Source: Bradyrhizobium zhengyangense | GTDB lineage: Bacteria; Pseudomonadota; Alphaproteobacteria; Rhizobiales; Xanthobacteraceae | Length of the DNA: 64,000 nucleotides | Assembly (NCBI RefSeq): GCF_022012435.1 | Contig: NZ_JAKLUA010000003.1 | Span: 434,001-498,000, forward strand | Direction of reading: 5' to 3' | Shown: positions 1 through 7,993 of the stretch, piece by piece | How the letters are laid out: each line of letters begins with the position of its first letter | Position numbering within the stretch: position 1 is the first letter of the stretch | Made by a program: the position numbers and the translations under genes | The notes under the pieces: generated by a model | Told to the model about the DNA's origin: nothing | The model's database searches: none | What the model saw: the letters and a program-made list of their open reading frames with translations, nothing else

Positions 1-171
1 CTTCGGCACGAATTCCAGCGCGTTGCGCTCGGGGATTCCGAGGGCGGCGCCCGGGCCGGTCGTGGTGGTGGTGATGCCGATGGTGATTTCGGCGGTCTGA
101 GCGAGCGCGGGCAAGGCCGGCAACGCCAGCGTTGCAGCCGCGATGGCGGCAGTCAGGTAAAAGCGTTTCAT
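1..171 (-). CDS. ABC transporter substrate-binding protein, branched-chain amino acid type (5' part only)
   Basis: Only the first 57 codons are present; the gene continues past the left window edge. The start ATG at 171 is preceded by GGGAGG at good spacing. Residues 1-24 form a signal peptide ending in ALA before Gln25, so the product is periplasmic. The mature start (ITIGITTTTTGPGAALG) has the look of the Leu/Ile/Val-type periplasmic binding fold, in which this first strand and loop line the ligand site. It lies 89 bases downstream of the thioesterase gene on the same strand and may be the last or a separately regulated member of the hydroxycinnamate operon. By analogy with the CouP binding protein of Rhodopseudomonas palustris, aromatic acids are plausible ligands; this is inference from context. 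Confidence 0.75.
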   Translation of the reverse strand, partial: MKRFYLTAAIAAATLALPALPALAQTAEITIGITTTTTGPGAALGIPERNALEFVPK

Positions 172-209
172 CAATTCCTCCCTTGACGTTTTTCTTTGAA
201 AGCAGAAAT

Positions 210-229
210 CGGGGATGAATTCAGCCCCG
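210..229 (-). terminator. weak hairpin between thioesterase and binding-protein genes
   Basis: CGGGG (210-214) and CCCCG (225-229) form a 5-bp stem with a 10-base loop just after the thioesterase stop codon. It has no convincing T-run, so it would at most dampen read-through into the binding-protein gene. Confidence 0.25.
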
Positions 230-260
230 TCTTTTGGCGATGCGGCGATTTAGCTCCGGA

Positions 261-680
261 TTATCTCCCTGTGAATTTGGCTACCATTTCCGGAGGGAAT
301 GGTGCCGATTTCAGTTTGTCGGGGTTAACGGGGTCGCGGCCGACCAGAACGCGCGTCTCAAAACCTTCGATGGCGAGCGCCTCGCCCTTGTAGACGTTGT
401 GCTTCACCTCGAAGCTCGAGCGCTTGATGCTCTCGATCTTCGTTTCGATGGTGATCCAGTCGCCATAGGTCGAGGGGATGTAGAACTTGGACCGCGTATC
501 GACCATGGGGATACCCACCAGGCCGTATTTGCGGACCAGGTCCTGCTTGGAGAAGCCGGCGACCTCGAACAGGGTCGACGTCGAATCGTCGAACATCGCG
601 AAATAGCGCGGATAGTAGACGATGTTAGCGGGGTCGCAGTCGCCCCACTGGATCTGAACGTCACGCCGGTTCACGAACAT
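261..680 (-). CDS. acyl-CoA thioesterase, 4-hydroxybenzoyl-CoA thioesterase type
   Basis: This 139-residue hotdog-fold protein would hydrolyse an aryl-CoA ester. Residues 12-24 (WGDCDPANIVYYP) closely match the active-site segment of the Pseudomonas CBS3 4-hydroxybenzoyl-CoA thioesterase; the second Asp of the motif (Asp16 here) corresponds to that enzyme's catalytic Asp17. Length matches the family. The gene starts 12 bases after the SDR gene ends, so the two are very likely co-transcribed. With the CoA ligase, hydratase and dehydrogenase upstream and pobA nearby, the likely job is release of 4-hydroxybenzoate (or vanillate) from its CoA ester, or hydrolysis of the beta-ketoacyl-CoA intermediate. 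The exact substrate cannot be read from the sequence. Confidence 0.85.
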   Translation of the reverse strand: MFVNRRDVQIQWGDCDPANIVYYPRYFAMFDDSTSTLFEVAGFSKQDLVRKYGLVGIPMVDTRSKFYIPSTYGDWITIETKIESIKRSSFEVKHNVYKGEALAIEGFETRVLVGRDPVNPDKLKSAPFPPEMVAKFTGR

Positions 681-692
681 GCGTTGAGCGCC

Positions 693-1454
693 TTATTTCG
701 GCGCCATGCGCAGCGAGCCGTCGAGGCGCACCACTTCGCCGTTGAGGTAGGAGTTCTCGACCATGTGCAGCGCGAGCGCAGCGAACTCGTCGGCGTTGCC
801 GAGGCGGCGCGGGAACGGGATCGCGGCAGCGAGCGAGTCCTGCGCTTCCTGCGGCAGATTGGCGAGCAGAGGCGTCAGGAACAGGCCGGGCGCAATCGTC
901 AGCACGCGGACGCCGAACTGGGCGAGTTCGCGCGCGATCGGCAAGGTCATGCCGACGATGCCGCCCTTCGAGGCTGAGTAGGCCGACTGGCCGATCTGGC
1001 CGTCATAGGCGGCGACAGAGGCCGTGTTGATGATGACGCCGCGCTCGCCGCTCGCCTGCGGCTCGAGCTTGGACATCTCGGTCGCGGCAAGGCGCAGCAT
1101 GTTGAAGGTGCCGATCAAATTGACCTTGATCACCTTGTCGAAATCGGCGAGCGCCATCGGGCCGTCGCGGCCGACGACACGCTTGGCAACGCCGATGCCG
1201 GCGCAATTGACCAGCACGCGGGCCGGGCCGTGGGCCTTGGTAGCCTGTGCGATCGCAGCTTCAGCAGAGGCCGCGTCGGAGACGTCGCAGGTGACAGCGA
1301 CGCCCTTGATCTCGGCGGCAACGGTTTCCGCGAGCTTGGCATTGAGATCGAACACCGCGACCTTGGCGCCCTGCGCGGCCAGTTTTCGTGCGGTGGCAGC
1401 GCCCAGTCCCGATGCGCCGCCGGTGACGATGGCTGCCTGATCCTTCAACAACAT
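693..1454 (-). CDS. SDR-family dehydrogenase, 3-hydroxyacyl-CoA dehydrogenase type
   Basis: The 253-residue protein is a classical short-chain dehydrogenase. The cofactor motif TGGASGLG is at residues 11-18, Asp36 at the end of the second strand suggests NAD(H), NCAG is at 83-86, and the catalytic Asn112, Ser146, Tyr159 and Lys163 (YSASK) are all present. The overall pattern resembles 17-beta-HSD10/3-hydroxyacyl-CoA dehydrogenase type 2. It lies between the CoA ligase (24 bases upstream) and the thioesterase (12 bases downstream). In a beta-oxidative hydroxycinnamate route it would oxidise 3-hydroxy-3-arylpropionyl-CoA to the 3-oxo thioester. Substrate assignment is from context; the SDR class is certain. 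Confidence 0.85.
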   Translation of the reverse strand: MLLKDQAAIVTGGASGLGAATARKLAAQGAKVAVFDLNAKLAETVAAEIKGVAVTCDVSDAASAEAAIAQATKAHGPARVLVNCAGIGVAKRVVGRDGPMALADFDKVIKVNLIGTFNMLRLAATEMSKLEPQASGERGVIINTASVAAYDGQIGQSAYSASKGGIVGMTLPIARELAQFGVRVLTIAPGLFLTPLLANLPQEAQDSLAAAIPFPRRLGNADEFAALALHMVENSYLNGEVVRLDGSLRMAPK

Positions 1455-1478
1455 GGCGTTCTCCTTCGATGAGCTTCT

Positions 1479-3362
1479 TTAGCCGACCGATATCACACGG
1501 TCGGACGGATTGGCAGCGTAGAGCTCTTCGATCAACGCGGTGCGCTGCTCGAGCACGGCGCGCTGGTTGATCGAGCCCTTGTCTGTGACTTCGCCCTTGT
1601 CGATCGAGAGCGGGGTGTCCATCAGGATCGCGCGCGTGACCCGTGTCGAGGAGCCGGTGGCCTGGCCGAGGAAGCGCGTCAGCCGCTCGCGAAAAGCCTC
1701 CCGTACCAGGCGGTCGCGCGCAGTGACGGTGAGATCGTCAGCCGGCAGCGTCGGGTTGACAAGGCGGCAGCCGTCGAGGTCGAGGACGACGAGGGCGGAG
1801 ATCTCGTCGCGGTTGATGCCGGCGATGACGACGTCGCGCACCAGCGGCGCGCAGGCCGCGGTGAGGCGCGCACGCAAAGGCCCGACGCTGACCCAGGTGC
1901 CGCTCGCGAGCTTGAAATCCTCGCTGACGCGGCCGTCGAAATCGAAGCCGGCGTTGAGATCGTCAGGGTCGGACGGCTTCAGCGCATCGCCCATCTTGTA
2001 AAATCCTTCCTCGTCGAAGGATTTTGCGGTGATGTCGGGCTGGCGCCAGTAGCCGGGCATCACGTTCGGTCCCTTGGCGCGCACTTCCATCTTGCCGTTG
2101 TTGGGCACGAGCTTGGCGTCATTGCCCGAGACCGGGAGGCCGACATGGCCGGAGCGGCTGGTGCGCGGATTGACCGACATGAAGAACGGCGCCGTCTCGG
2201 TCGCGCCAAGGCCCGTGAGCATCGGCACGCGGTAGCCTTTTTCCTTCACCGCGAGCTCGTCGAGACTGTTCCAGACGAACGGCGACAGGGCGGCGCCGGA
2301 GAAGAACATCGCATGTAGCCGGTCGAAGAATTTCGCGCGCAGGCCCTGGTCGTCGCGCAAGTACGGCAGCAGCGATTCATAGCCCTTGGGCACGTTGAAA
2401 TAGACCGTCGGCGAAATCTCCTGGAGATTGCGCACGGTCTCCTCGATGCCGCCGGGCACCGGCTTGCCGGCATCGAGATACATAGAGCCGCCATTATACA
2501 GCGTCAGCCCGATATTGTGGTTGCCGCCAAAGGTGTGATTCCAGGGCAGCCAGTCGATAATGACGGGCGGCTCATCCTTGAGGAAGGCAAGCGTCTCGCG
2601 CAACATCACCTGGTTGGCGCAGATCATGCGCTGGGTGTTGATGACGGCCTTGGGATTGCCTGTTGAGCCCGAGGTCAGCAGGAATTTTGCGATCGTGTCG
2701 GCACCGATCTTCTCATGGACCTCGTCAAGATCGCTACGGATCGGCGTCGCCATGAGGTCGGCGAGCAGGGTGACGTCGCGACCCGGCACATGGCCATAGG
2801 ACGCGGCGATCTCGGTGCCGAGCGAAACATTGGCGGCGAGCGCATCCGCGAACTTGTCGGCATCCTCAGCGAAAACGAGGCCGGGCGTCAGCAGCTTCAT
2901 CAGATAGGACAGCTTGCCGTAATCCTTCGACACCAGCGAATAGGCCGGCGACACCGGGCAGAACGGAATGCCGGCATAGAAGGCACCGAAGGCGAGCAAG
3001 GCGTGGTCGATCGAATTGCCGGAGAGGATGACGACCGGCCGCTCCGCCGACAAGCCGCGCTGGATCAGGCCTGAAGCGATATGTTGGCTCGCGATGAGCA
3101 GCTCGGCATAGGTGATCTTTCGCCAGCCGCGGCCGCCTTCGCGCTCGGCCATGAAGATGCGGTCCGGCGTCGTCGTCGCCCAATGATGCAGACGATCGGT
3201 GATGCGGACGGGATAGTCGCCGAGCGGTTGCTTCGGCCGCAGATAGATCGTGCCATCGGCGCGACGCTCGACGTCGACGACGGGGTCTCCGAACGAGATC
3301 GGCCGCAGCGGAGAATGGCTCACGCCGCGCTCTGTGCTGGAAGAGGACGGCTGTGCGCTCAT
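1479..3362 (-). CDS. fcs: feruloyl-CoA/p-coumaroyl-CoA synthetase
   Basis: This 627-residue AMP-forming acyl-CoA synthetase carries the phosphate-binding motif LLTSGSTGNPKA near residue 230 and GLGATETAP in the adenylation core. The long N-terminal leader and the segment after GLGATETAP are characteristic of the feruloyl-CoA synthase subgroup. It activates a hydroxycinnamate with ATP and CoA in the cytosol. Its ATG overlaps the stop of the crotonase gene by four bases (ATGA), so translation is coupled. A C-terminal Lys in the context SIDKGEVTDKGSIN is a candidate for the catalytic lysine. Preference for coumarate, ferulate or caffeate cannot be told from sequence; neighbouring pobA favours p-coumarate. 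Confidence 0.85.
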   Translation of the reverse strand: MSAQPSSSSTERGVSHSPLRPISFGDPVVDVERRADGTIYLRPKQPLGDYPVRITDRLHHWATTTPDRIFMAEREGGRGWRKITYAELLIASQHIASGLIQRGLSAERPVVILSGNSIDHALLAFGAFYAGIPFCPVSPAYSLVSKDYGKLSYLMKLLTPGLVFAEDADKFADALAANVSLGTEIAASYGHVPGRDVTLLADLMATPIRSDLDEVHEKIGADTIAKFLLTSGSTGNPKAVINTQRMICANQVMLRETLAFLKDEPPVIIDWLPWNHTFGGNHNIGLTLYNGGSMYLDAGKPVPGGIEETVRNLQEISPTVYFNVPKGYESLLPYLRDDQGLRAKFFDRLHAMFFSGAALSPFVWNSLDELAVKEKGYRVPMLTGLGATETAPFFMSVNPRTSRSGHVGLPVSGNDAKLVPNNGKMEVRAKGPNVMPGYWRQPDITAKSFDEEGFYKMGDALKPSDPDDLNAGFDFDGRVSEDFKLASGTWVSVGPLRARLTAACAPLVRDVVIAGINRDEISALVVLDLDGCRLVNPTLPADDLTVTARDRLVREAFRERLTRFLGQATGSSTRVTRAILMDTPLSIDKGEVTDKGSINQRAVLEQRTALIEELYAANPSDRVISVG

Positions 3363-4168
3363 GACTTCGGCTTTACCTTGGCGGTCTTGTGCTCGAGGAA
3401 TTCACGGATCCTGCGTTTTGCTTCCTTGTCGCTCTGCGCAACGGTGGCCATCAACGATTCCATCAGAAGGCCCGTCTGCGGATTGGCTTCCGCGATCATC
3501 GGCAGCGCCTGGAGCACGGCGAAATTCGTCAGCGGCGCGTTGGACGCGATCTTGGTCGCAAGCTCCAACGCCTTGGAAAGCCCGTTGCCAGCCTCGGTGA
3601 CATATTGCGCAAAGCCGTAGGACGCGCCCTCGGTCGCGCTATAGACGCGCCCGGTCAGCATCATGTCCATCATCCTGGCAACGCCGATCAGCCGCGGCAG
3701 ACGCACTGAGCCGCCACCGCCAACGAAGATGCCGCGTTGCCCCTCGGGCAGGGCGAAATAGGTCGAGGGTTCGGCGACACGGATGTGCGCCGCGCAGGCA
3801 AGCTCCAGCCCGCCGCCGATCACGGCGCCCTTCAGCGCGGCGATGACGGGGACGCGGCTATACTGGATACGATCGAACACCCGGTGCCACATTTGGGAAT
3901 GGAGAAGGCCGCCGGTGGCGTCGTGGTCCTGAAGTTCGGAGAGGTCGAGGCCGCTGGAAAAATGATCGCCGATGCCGTGAATGACCACCGCGCCGATATC
4001 CTCGGGCAGGGACGCAAAGCATTCGCCGATTTCGAGGATGATGCCGTCATTGAGCGCATTGCGCTTGGCCGGCCGGTTCAGACCCACGGTCAGAACCCGG
4101 TCCACCCTCCCGATTTGAAGCAGCCCGGAGGCGCCCGCGCCAGCGGTCTCGGCGTTTCCCTGTGTCAT
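3359..4168 (-). CDS. enoyl-CoA hydratase/crotonase family protein
   Basis: The 269-residue protein has the crotonase fold: residues 69-78 (HFSSGLDLSE) and 112-123 (LKGAVIGGGLEL) form the oxyanion hole, and Glu142 in LPEGQRG is the expected catalytic glutamate. The position of the second hydratase glutamate lies in a glycine stretch (FVGGGGSVRL), so whether it is a simple hydratase or a hydratase-lyase is open. It is the first gene of the minus-strand operon with fcs, the SDR and the thioesterase. Expected reaction: hydration of coumaroyl/feruloyl-CoA. A palindromic operator-like element lies 19-35 bases before the start codon. Confidence 0.8.
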   Translation of the reverse strand: MTQGNAETAGAGASGLLQIGRVDRVLTVGLNRPAKRNALNDGIILEIGECFASLPEDIGAVVIHGIGDHFSSGLDLSELQDHDATGGLLHSQMWHRVFDRIQYSRVPVIAALKGAVIGGGLELACAAHIRVAEPSTYFALPEGQRGIFVGGGGSVRLPRLIGVARMMDMMLTGRVYSATEGASYGFAQYVTEAGNGLSKALELATKIASNAPLTNFAVLQALPMIAEANPQTGLLMESLMATVAQSDKEAKRRIREFLEHKTAKVKPKS

Positions 4169-4186
4169 TTGCGTCCTTGTCAGAAT

Positions 4187-4203
4187 AGTTATGTTGTATA
4201 ACG
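4187..4203. promoter_or_regulatory. palindromic operator-like site before the crotonase-fcs operon
   Basis: The site contains GTTAT (4188-4192) and ATAAC (4198-4202), a perfect inverted repeat with a 5-base spacer. Read on the minus strand the 17 bases CGTTATACAACATAACT match the site upstream of pobA at 12 of 17 positions, including both arms. It sits 19-35 bases from the crotonase ATG, a position suited to repression of initiation or early elongation. No regulator for it is encoded in the window. Confidence 0.5.
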
Positions 4204-4287
4204 AATTTGGGAGGAGTCAAGGCGGAGGCGCCTTCGTCGTTCCGGAAACCGCTGGTCAGGAGGGCAAAATCCGTCCTCAAATTCGGT

Positions 4288-4413
4288 GTCGTCCCTGCGA
4301 AAGCAGGGACCCAGAGCCCTAGGGAGTGATTTGGCGAAGACTCGCGGTCCGGCACTCAGACCGTACAAAATCGACAGATCGCGCGGTATGGTCCCTGCTT
4401 TGGCAGGGACGAC
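4288..4413. repeat. REPIN-like paired palindromes
   Basis: Two hairpins lie in inverted orientation: GTCCCTGC-GAAA-GCAGGGAC at 4291-4310 and GTCCCTGC-TTTG-GCAGGGAC at 4391-4410. They are bounded by GTC outside the first and GAC outside the second, so the ~126-base unit is itself an inverted repeat. It fills the gap between the crotonase operon promoter and the DUF3237 gene end. This resembles dispersed Bradyrhizobium intergenic repeats and the REPIN organisation known from other proteobacteria. A role as a transcription barrier between the two operons is possible. Confidence 0.75.
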
Positions 4414-4427
4414 AGCGAACTGTGTGC

Positions 4428-4892
4428 TCACACCACCTGATGCACGTCGATTACCACGCGATCTGCGTGCCGCGCTGCTGAGCCAACAAAGATGTGCTCC
4501 ATCAGCCAGCGATAGTCTTGGTGCCCGGTCTCGAACTTCGGCACCGTGCGGAAATAGATCAGCTTGGGATCGACCGGCTCGCCGCGTTTGAGCTTTTGCA
4601 GCAGCTCGACCGGGCCAAAGCGCATGCCCTTGTTCTCGACATAGACGGTGGCGCCGTCGTCGGTCTCAAAGGCGTATTTGGCCTCGAGATCGATCAGCTC
4701 GTTGGGTCGGATGGTCTGGAAGTCGGCGCCAAAGGGAAGCACCTTGCCTGATATCGCGCCCTTCACCTCGCCGCCGATGATCGGGATGATGCGGCGGACG
4801 CCGATGCCGGTCTCGCCGACGGTGATGACGTCACCGATTTTAGCGGTGATGGTGAAGACGTATCTTGTCTCGAGCGTCGGTGTGATCATCAC
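4428..4892 (-). CDS. DUF3237 (UPF0311) family protein
   Basis: This 154-residue protein without signal peptide or membrane segment resembles the UPF0311/DUF3237 beta-barrel family, with the typical start (PTLETRYVFTITAKIG), the central GGEVKGAISGKVLPFGADF segment and the C-terminal YFRTVPKFETGHQDYRWL. Function of the family is not established. It begins 9 bases after dctM ends and is thus the last gene of the TRAP operon. Co-transcription with an aromatic-acid transporter suggests a cytosolic role in binding or converting the imported substrate; that is inference. Confidence 0.75.
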   Translation of the reverse strand: MMITPTLETRYVFTITAKIGDVITVGETGIGVRRIIPIIGGEVKGAISGKVLPFGADFQTIRPNELIDLEAKYAFETDDGATVYVENKGMRFGPVELLQKLKRGEPVDPKLIYFRTVPKFETGHQDYRWLMEHIFVGSAARHADRVVIDVHQVV

Positions 4893-4901
4893 TTCGCCTC
4901 G

Positions 4902-6221
4902 CTAGTGCGCCATCATCCGCATCGGTAGCCATGTCGCCAGCAGCGGGAAGGCGATCAGGATCACGAGGCGTACGAGATCCGTTGCCACGAACGGGATCAC
5001 GCCCTTGAAGATAGTGGAGAAGGAGACATCCTTCACCACGCTTTTGATGACAAAGACGTTCATGCCGACGGGCGGATGGATCAGGCCGAGCTCGACGGTC
5101 ATGACGATGATGACACCGAACCAGATCGGGTCGAAGCCGAGATGCGTGACGACGGGGAAGATGATCGGCACGGTCAGGATGATCATTGCCATGGCGTCCA
5201 TCAGGCAGCCGAGCACGAGATACATCACCATGATCAGCGCCAGCACGCCGTAGGGGCCAAGGCCAAGGCCAGTGAGGAATTCGGTCACCTTCTGCGGGGT
5301 CTGCGTCACGGTCAGGAAGTAGCCGAAGATCAGTGCGCCGATCAGCACGGTGAAGACAGCGGCCGCGGTGCGCGTCGCCTGGAGCAGCGATGCCAGGATC
5401 TTCTCGCGATCGAGCCGGCCCGTAACGACGCCGATGATGAACGCGCCGGTCGCGCCGACGCCGCCCGCCTCGGTCGGGGTGAAACGCGGCAGGAAGGGCA
5501 GGCCGTAGAGGCCGCCAATCACGAATACGAACAGCAGCACAGGCGCCCAGATGTCTTTCAGTCCGGCGAAACGCTCGCGCCAGGGCAGCACCTTGCCCTT
5601 GGGCAGGAAGTCGGGGCGGAAATAGCCGATCAGAAAGATCGTGATCATGTACATGGTCATCGCCAAGAGGCCCGGGATAATACCGGCGATGAAGAGCTTG
5701 CCAATGTCCTGCTCGGTGATGATGCCGTAGACGGCGAGCACGGTGGAGGGCGGCAGCATCGCACCCAGTGTGCCGCCGGCCGCGATCACGCCGGTGGCAA
5801 AGGATTGCGGATAGCCGAAGCGGCGCATCTCTGGGTATGCGACGGCGGAGAAGGTCGCTGCAGTCGCAACCGACGAACCGCAGATCGCGGCAAAGCCGCC
5901 GCAGGCGCCGACGGTCGCGATGCCGAGCCCGCCGCGCAAATGTCCGACAAAACCGTTGGCGGCGCGGAACAACTCCCGGCTCATGCCGGAATTGCTGACG
6001 AACGAACCCATCAGCAGGAACATCGGGATGACGCCGAACGTGTAGTCGGTGACCGTGCGCATCGAGGTCTGGCCGACCAGTTTCAGCGCCGGCGTTGCGC
6101 CGACCAGATAGGAGAAGCCGGAGACGCCGACGAGACCCATGGCCATGCCGACGGGCACGCGCAGCAGCATCAGGGCGAACAAAGAGATGAAGCCGATTAC
6201 GGCGACGGCATCTGTGCTCAT
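4902..6221 (-). CDS. dctM: TRAP transporter large permease subunit
   Basis: The 439-residue protein is made almost entirely of hydrophobic helices, as expected for the DctM subunit (about 12 membrane segments) that carries the sodium-coupled transport path. Typical family signatures are visible, such as PMFLLMGSFVSNSGMS near the N-terminus, GAMLPPSTVLAVYG in the middle and GLIHPPVGMNVFV near the C-terminus. Its ATG starts two bases after the dctQ stop codon, so the two are translated from one message. It works in the inner membrane with the DctQ and DctP products encoded just upstream. Ligand identity comes from context only. Confidence 0.9.
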   Translation of the reverse strand: MSTDAVAVIGFISLFALMLLRVPVGMAMGLVGVSGFSYLVGATPALKLVGQTSMRTVTDYTFGVIPMFLLMGSFVSNSGMSRELFRAANGFVGHLRGGLGIATVGACGGFAAICGSSVATAATFSAVAYPEMRRFGYPQSFATGVIAAGGTLGAMLPPSTVLAVYGIITEQDIGKLFIAGIIPGLLAMTMYMITIFLIGYFRPDFLPKGKVLPWRERFAGLKDIWAPVLLFVFVIGGLYGLPFLPRFTPTEAGGVGATGAFIIGVVTGRLDREKILASLLQATRTAAAVFTVLIGALIFGYFLTVTQTPQKVTEFLTGLGLGPYGVLALIMVMYLVLGCLMDAMAMIILTVPIIFPVVTHLGFDPIWFGVIIVMTVELGLIHPPVGMNVFVIKSVVKDVSFSTIFKGVIPFVATDLVRLVILIAFPLLATWLPMRMMAH

Positions 6222-6223
6222 GA

Positions 6224-6733
6224 CTATTCCGTCGCCTTCAGCTTGGGGTCGTGCATCTCTTCAGGATGGAAGATCAGTCGGTACGTGCGGATCGCGATCA
6301 GCAGAACGGCCGAGACATCTCCGATCCAGGCGATCGCGAAGAACGGCCAGGTCGGCATGTGCATGTCGAACGTCTGAACGTTGTCGTTGTAGGTGCCGCG
6401 CACCTTGTCGAACAACGTCCAGGTCTGCACCGTGACCACGAACAGCAACACCAGCGTCGCGAACACGTCGATCCAGCGCTGGTAGCGCGGCCCGACATTG
6501 CCCCAGACGAGGTCGACCGTGATGTGCGTGCCGCGATAGGAGGTTGCCGCGATGCCCCAGAAGATCAGGATGCCGAGCAGCATGCGACCGATGTCGAAAC
6601 TGTCGGGGATCGAATAGTTCAGCGTGTTGCGCAGCAGCACCGATAGAAAGATGTCGAGCGCGACGATGCCGACGAACGCGGCGGCGATCCATTCGATCGA
6701 ATCGATCACGCGGTCCATCCAGGAGCGCTTCAT
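6224..6733 (-). CDS. dctQ: TRAP transporter small permease subunit
   Basis: The 169-residue protein has four predicted membrane helices, the expected layout of DctQ, which pairs with DctM in the inner membrane. The segment GRMLLGILIFWGIAATSYRG followed by HITVD is a family hallmark. The gene sits between dctP (74-base gap containing a GC hairpin) and dctM (2-base gap), all on the minus strand. Confidence 0.88.
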   Translation of the reverse strand: MKRSWMDRVIDSIEWIAAAFVGIVALDIFLSVLLRNTLNYSIPDSFDIGRMLLGILIFWGIAATSYRGTHITVDLVWGNVGPRYQRWIDVFATLVLLFVVTVQTWTLFDKVRGTYNDNVQTFDMHMPTWPFFAIAWIGDVSAVLLIAIRTYRLIFHPEEMHDPKLKATE

Positions 6734-6764
6734 GGGTGAAGGGTCCTCAAGTTTGCAGGAAAAC

Positions 6765-6788
6765 GGCGGCGGAACAATTCCCGCCGCC
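6765..6788 (-). terminator. hairpin between dctP and dctQ (partial terminator or mRNA stabiliser)
   Basis: GGCGGCGG (6765-6772) pairs with CCGCCGCC (6781-6788) around an 8-base loop. On the coding (minus) strand the stem is followed by GTTTTCC. A strong stem directly behind the binding-protein gene is a common way of making more binding protein than permease in importer operons. Confidence 0.5.
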
Positions 6789-6807
6789 GCCTCTGTTTCG
6801 ATGGGAA

Positions 6808-7824
6808 CTATTCTGCCAGCGCGTTGTACTTCTTCAGCGAGGCCTTCAGCTCGCTAAGCGCCGCGTCGGGATCGATGCCGGCCTTCTTGGCGCCCTCACT
6901 CCAGGTCTTGACCAGCGGCTCGGCGGCCTTCTTCCAGGCGGCGGTCTGGTCCGGAGTCAGCTTGTAGACCTCGTGACCTTCTTCCGCCTTCACCTTGTCG
7001 ATGCCGCCGTCCTCGAATTTGCCCCAGTACTCGCCGACCACGCCGGCCATCTCGGTCGAGCAGTTTTTGTCGATCGCGGCCTTCTGCTTGTCGGACATCG
7101 CATTGTACTTGTCCTTGTTGATCACGAACACGAAGGTCGTGGTGTAGAGCGGCGCGTCCATGTCGTACTTGGTTACCTTGTCGATGCCGAACAGCACCAG
7201 CGAGCCCCAGGGGAAGGTCACCGCGTCGGCGACCCCGCGCTCGATGATGTCGCGCACTTCCGGGGCGGAGGACTGCACATTGGTGCCACCAAGCGCAGTG
7301 ACGAAGTTCGCCATGGTGGCGTGCGCAGGGCGGATCTTCATGCCCTTCACGTCCTCAGGCATCACGATCTTCTTGGTGCGGGAGTGGAAGGACGACGGCG
7401 AATGGACGAAGGCGAGGCAATATTTGACGTCCTTCATCTCCTTCTCGGCATATTTGCGGTACCAGGCGTCCAGACCTTCCGAACCACCCTTTGCGTCCGA
7501 GATCAGGAACGGCAATTCGCCGGCGCCGATGATCGGGAAGCGGCCGGGCTGGTAGCCGGGATTGACGTAAGTGACGTCGGCAATGCCGTCGCGCGCCATG
7601 TCGTAATGATCGAACGCCTTGCCGAGCTGCTGAGCCGGGAACACCTTGCCGGTGATGGTGCCGCCGGAATCCTTGTTCACTGCGGCCACCCAGTCCTCGA
7701 GAGACTTTTGCAGCGGATGCGACGCCGGCACCCAGTGCGAGACCTTCAGGTCAACAGTTTTGTCCTGCGCGAACGCAGGCGTCACGCTTGCTGCCAGCAG
7801 CAAAGCCAGACAGGCCTTCCTCAT
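6808..7824 (-). CDS. dctP: TRAP transporter substrate-binding protein
   Basis: The chosen ATG at 7824 is preceded by GGGAGA and gives a 338-residue protein beginning with a clean signal peptide (MRKACLALLLAASVTPAFA, cleavage before Gln); an upstream in-frame ATG at 7929 would bury that signal. The mature protein has the DctP pattern, including GMKIRPAHATMANFVTALGG and VTFPWGSLVLFGID. It binds the solute in the periplasm and hands it to DctQM. Being next to the hydroxycinnamate genes and divergent from pobA, it resembles in context the TarP aromatic-acid binding protein of R. palustris. The actual ligand is not proven. Confidence 0.88.
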   Translation of the reverse strand: MRKACLALLLAASVTPAFAQDKTVDLKVSHWVPASHPLQKSLEDWVAAVNKDSGGTITGKVFPAQQLGKAFDHYDMARDGIADVTYVNPGYQPGRFPIIGAGELPFLISDAKGGSEGLDAWYRKYAEKEMKDVKYCLAFVHSPSSFHSRTKKIVMPEDVKGMKIRPAHATMANFVTALGGTNVQSSAPEVRDIIERGVADAVTFPWGSLVLFGIDKVTKYDMDAPLYTTTFVFVINKDKYNAMSDKQKAAIDKNCSTEMAGVVGEYWGKFEDGGIDKVKAEEGHEVYKLTPDQTAAWKKAAEPLVKTWSEGAKKAGIDPDAALSELKASLKKYNALAE

Positions 7825-7878
7825 CTCGTGTCTCTCCCTTTTTGTGACGGCGGGCTTCGATGGCCCGGTCTCGTTAGT

Positions 7879-7888
7879 TAACATGTTA
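7879..7888. promoter_or_regulatory. palindrome upstream of dctP
   Basis: TAACATGTTA is a perfect 10-bp palindrome 55 bases before the dctP start, embedded in an AT-rich stretch that also contains ATGTTAT followed by TAATT, as in the pobA site. It may be a weaker version of the shared operator, but spacing differs. Confidence 0.35.
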
Positions 7889-7993
7889 TCTAATTGGCCG
7901 GCACGTTCAAGCCGGAACTGCTGCGTCATCTACGTCAGCGATGTTGCATGGATTTGTCGCCGCCCGGGCGACCAGCCTCCCCTTTTGCCCAAC

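Noticed and set aside
4047..4431. Short minus-strand open frames through the 4288-4413 repeat
   Set aside because: They translate the palindromic repeat and have no homology pattern or ribosome site.
5076..6377. 433-codon open frame opposite dctM and dctQ
   Set aside because: Its composition (His, Asp, Gln, Arg-rich, no fold pattern) is that of an antisense shadow in high-GC DNA, and dctM/dctQ on the other strand are clear genes.
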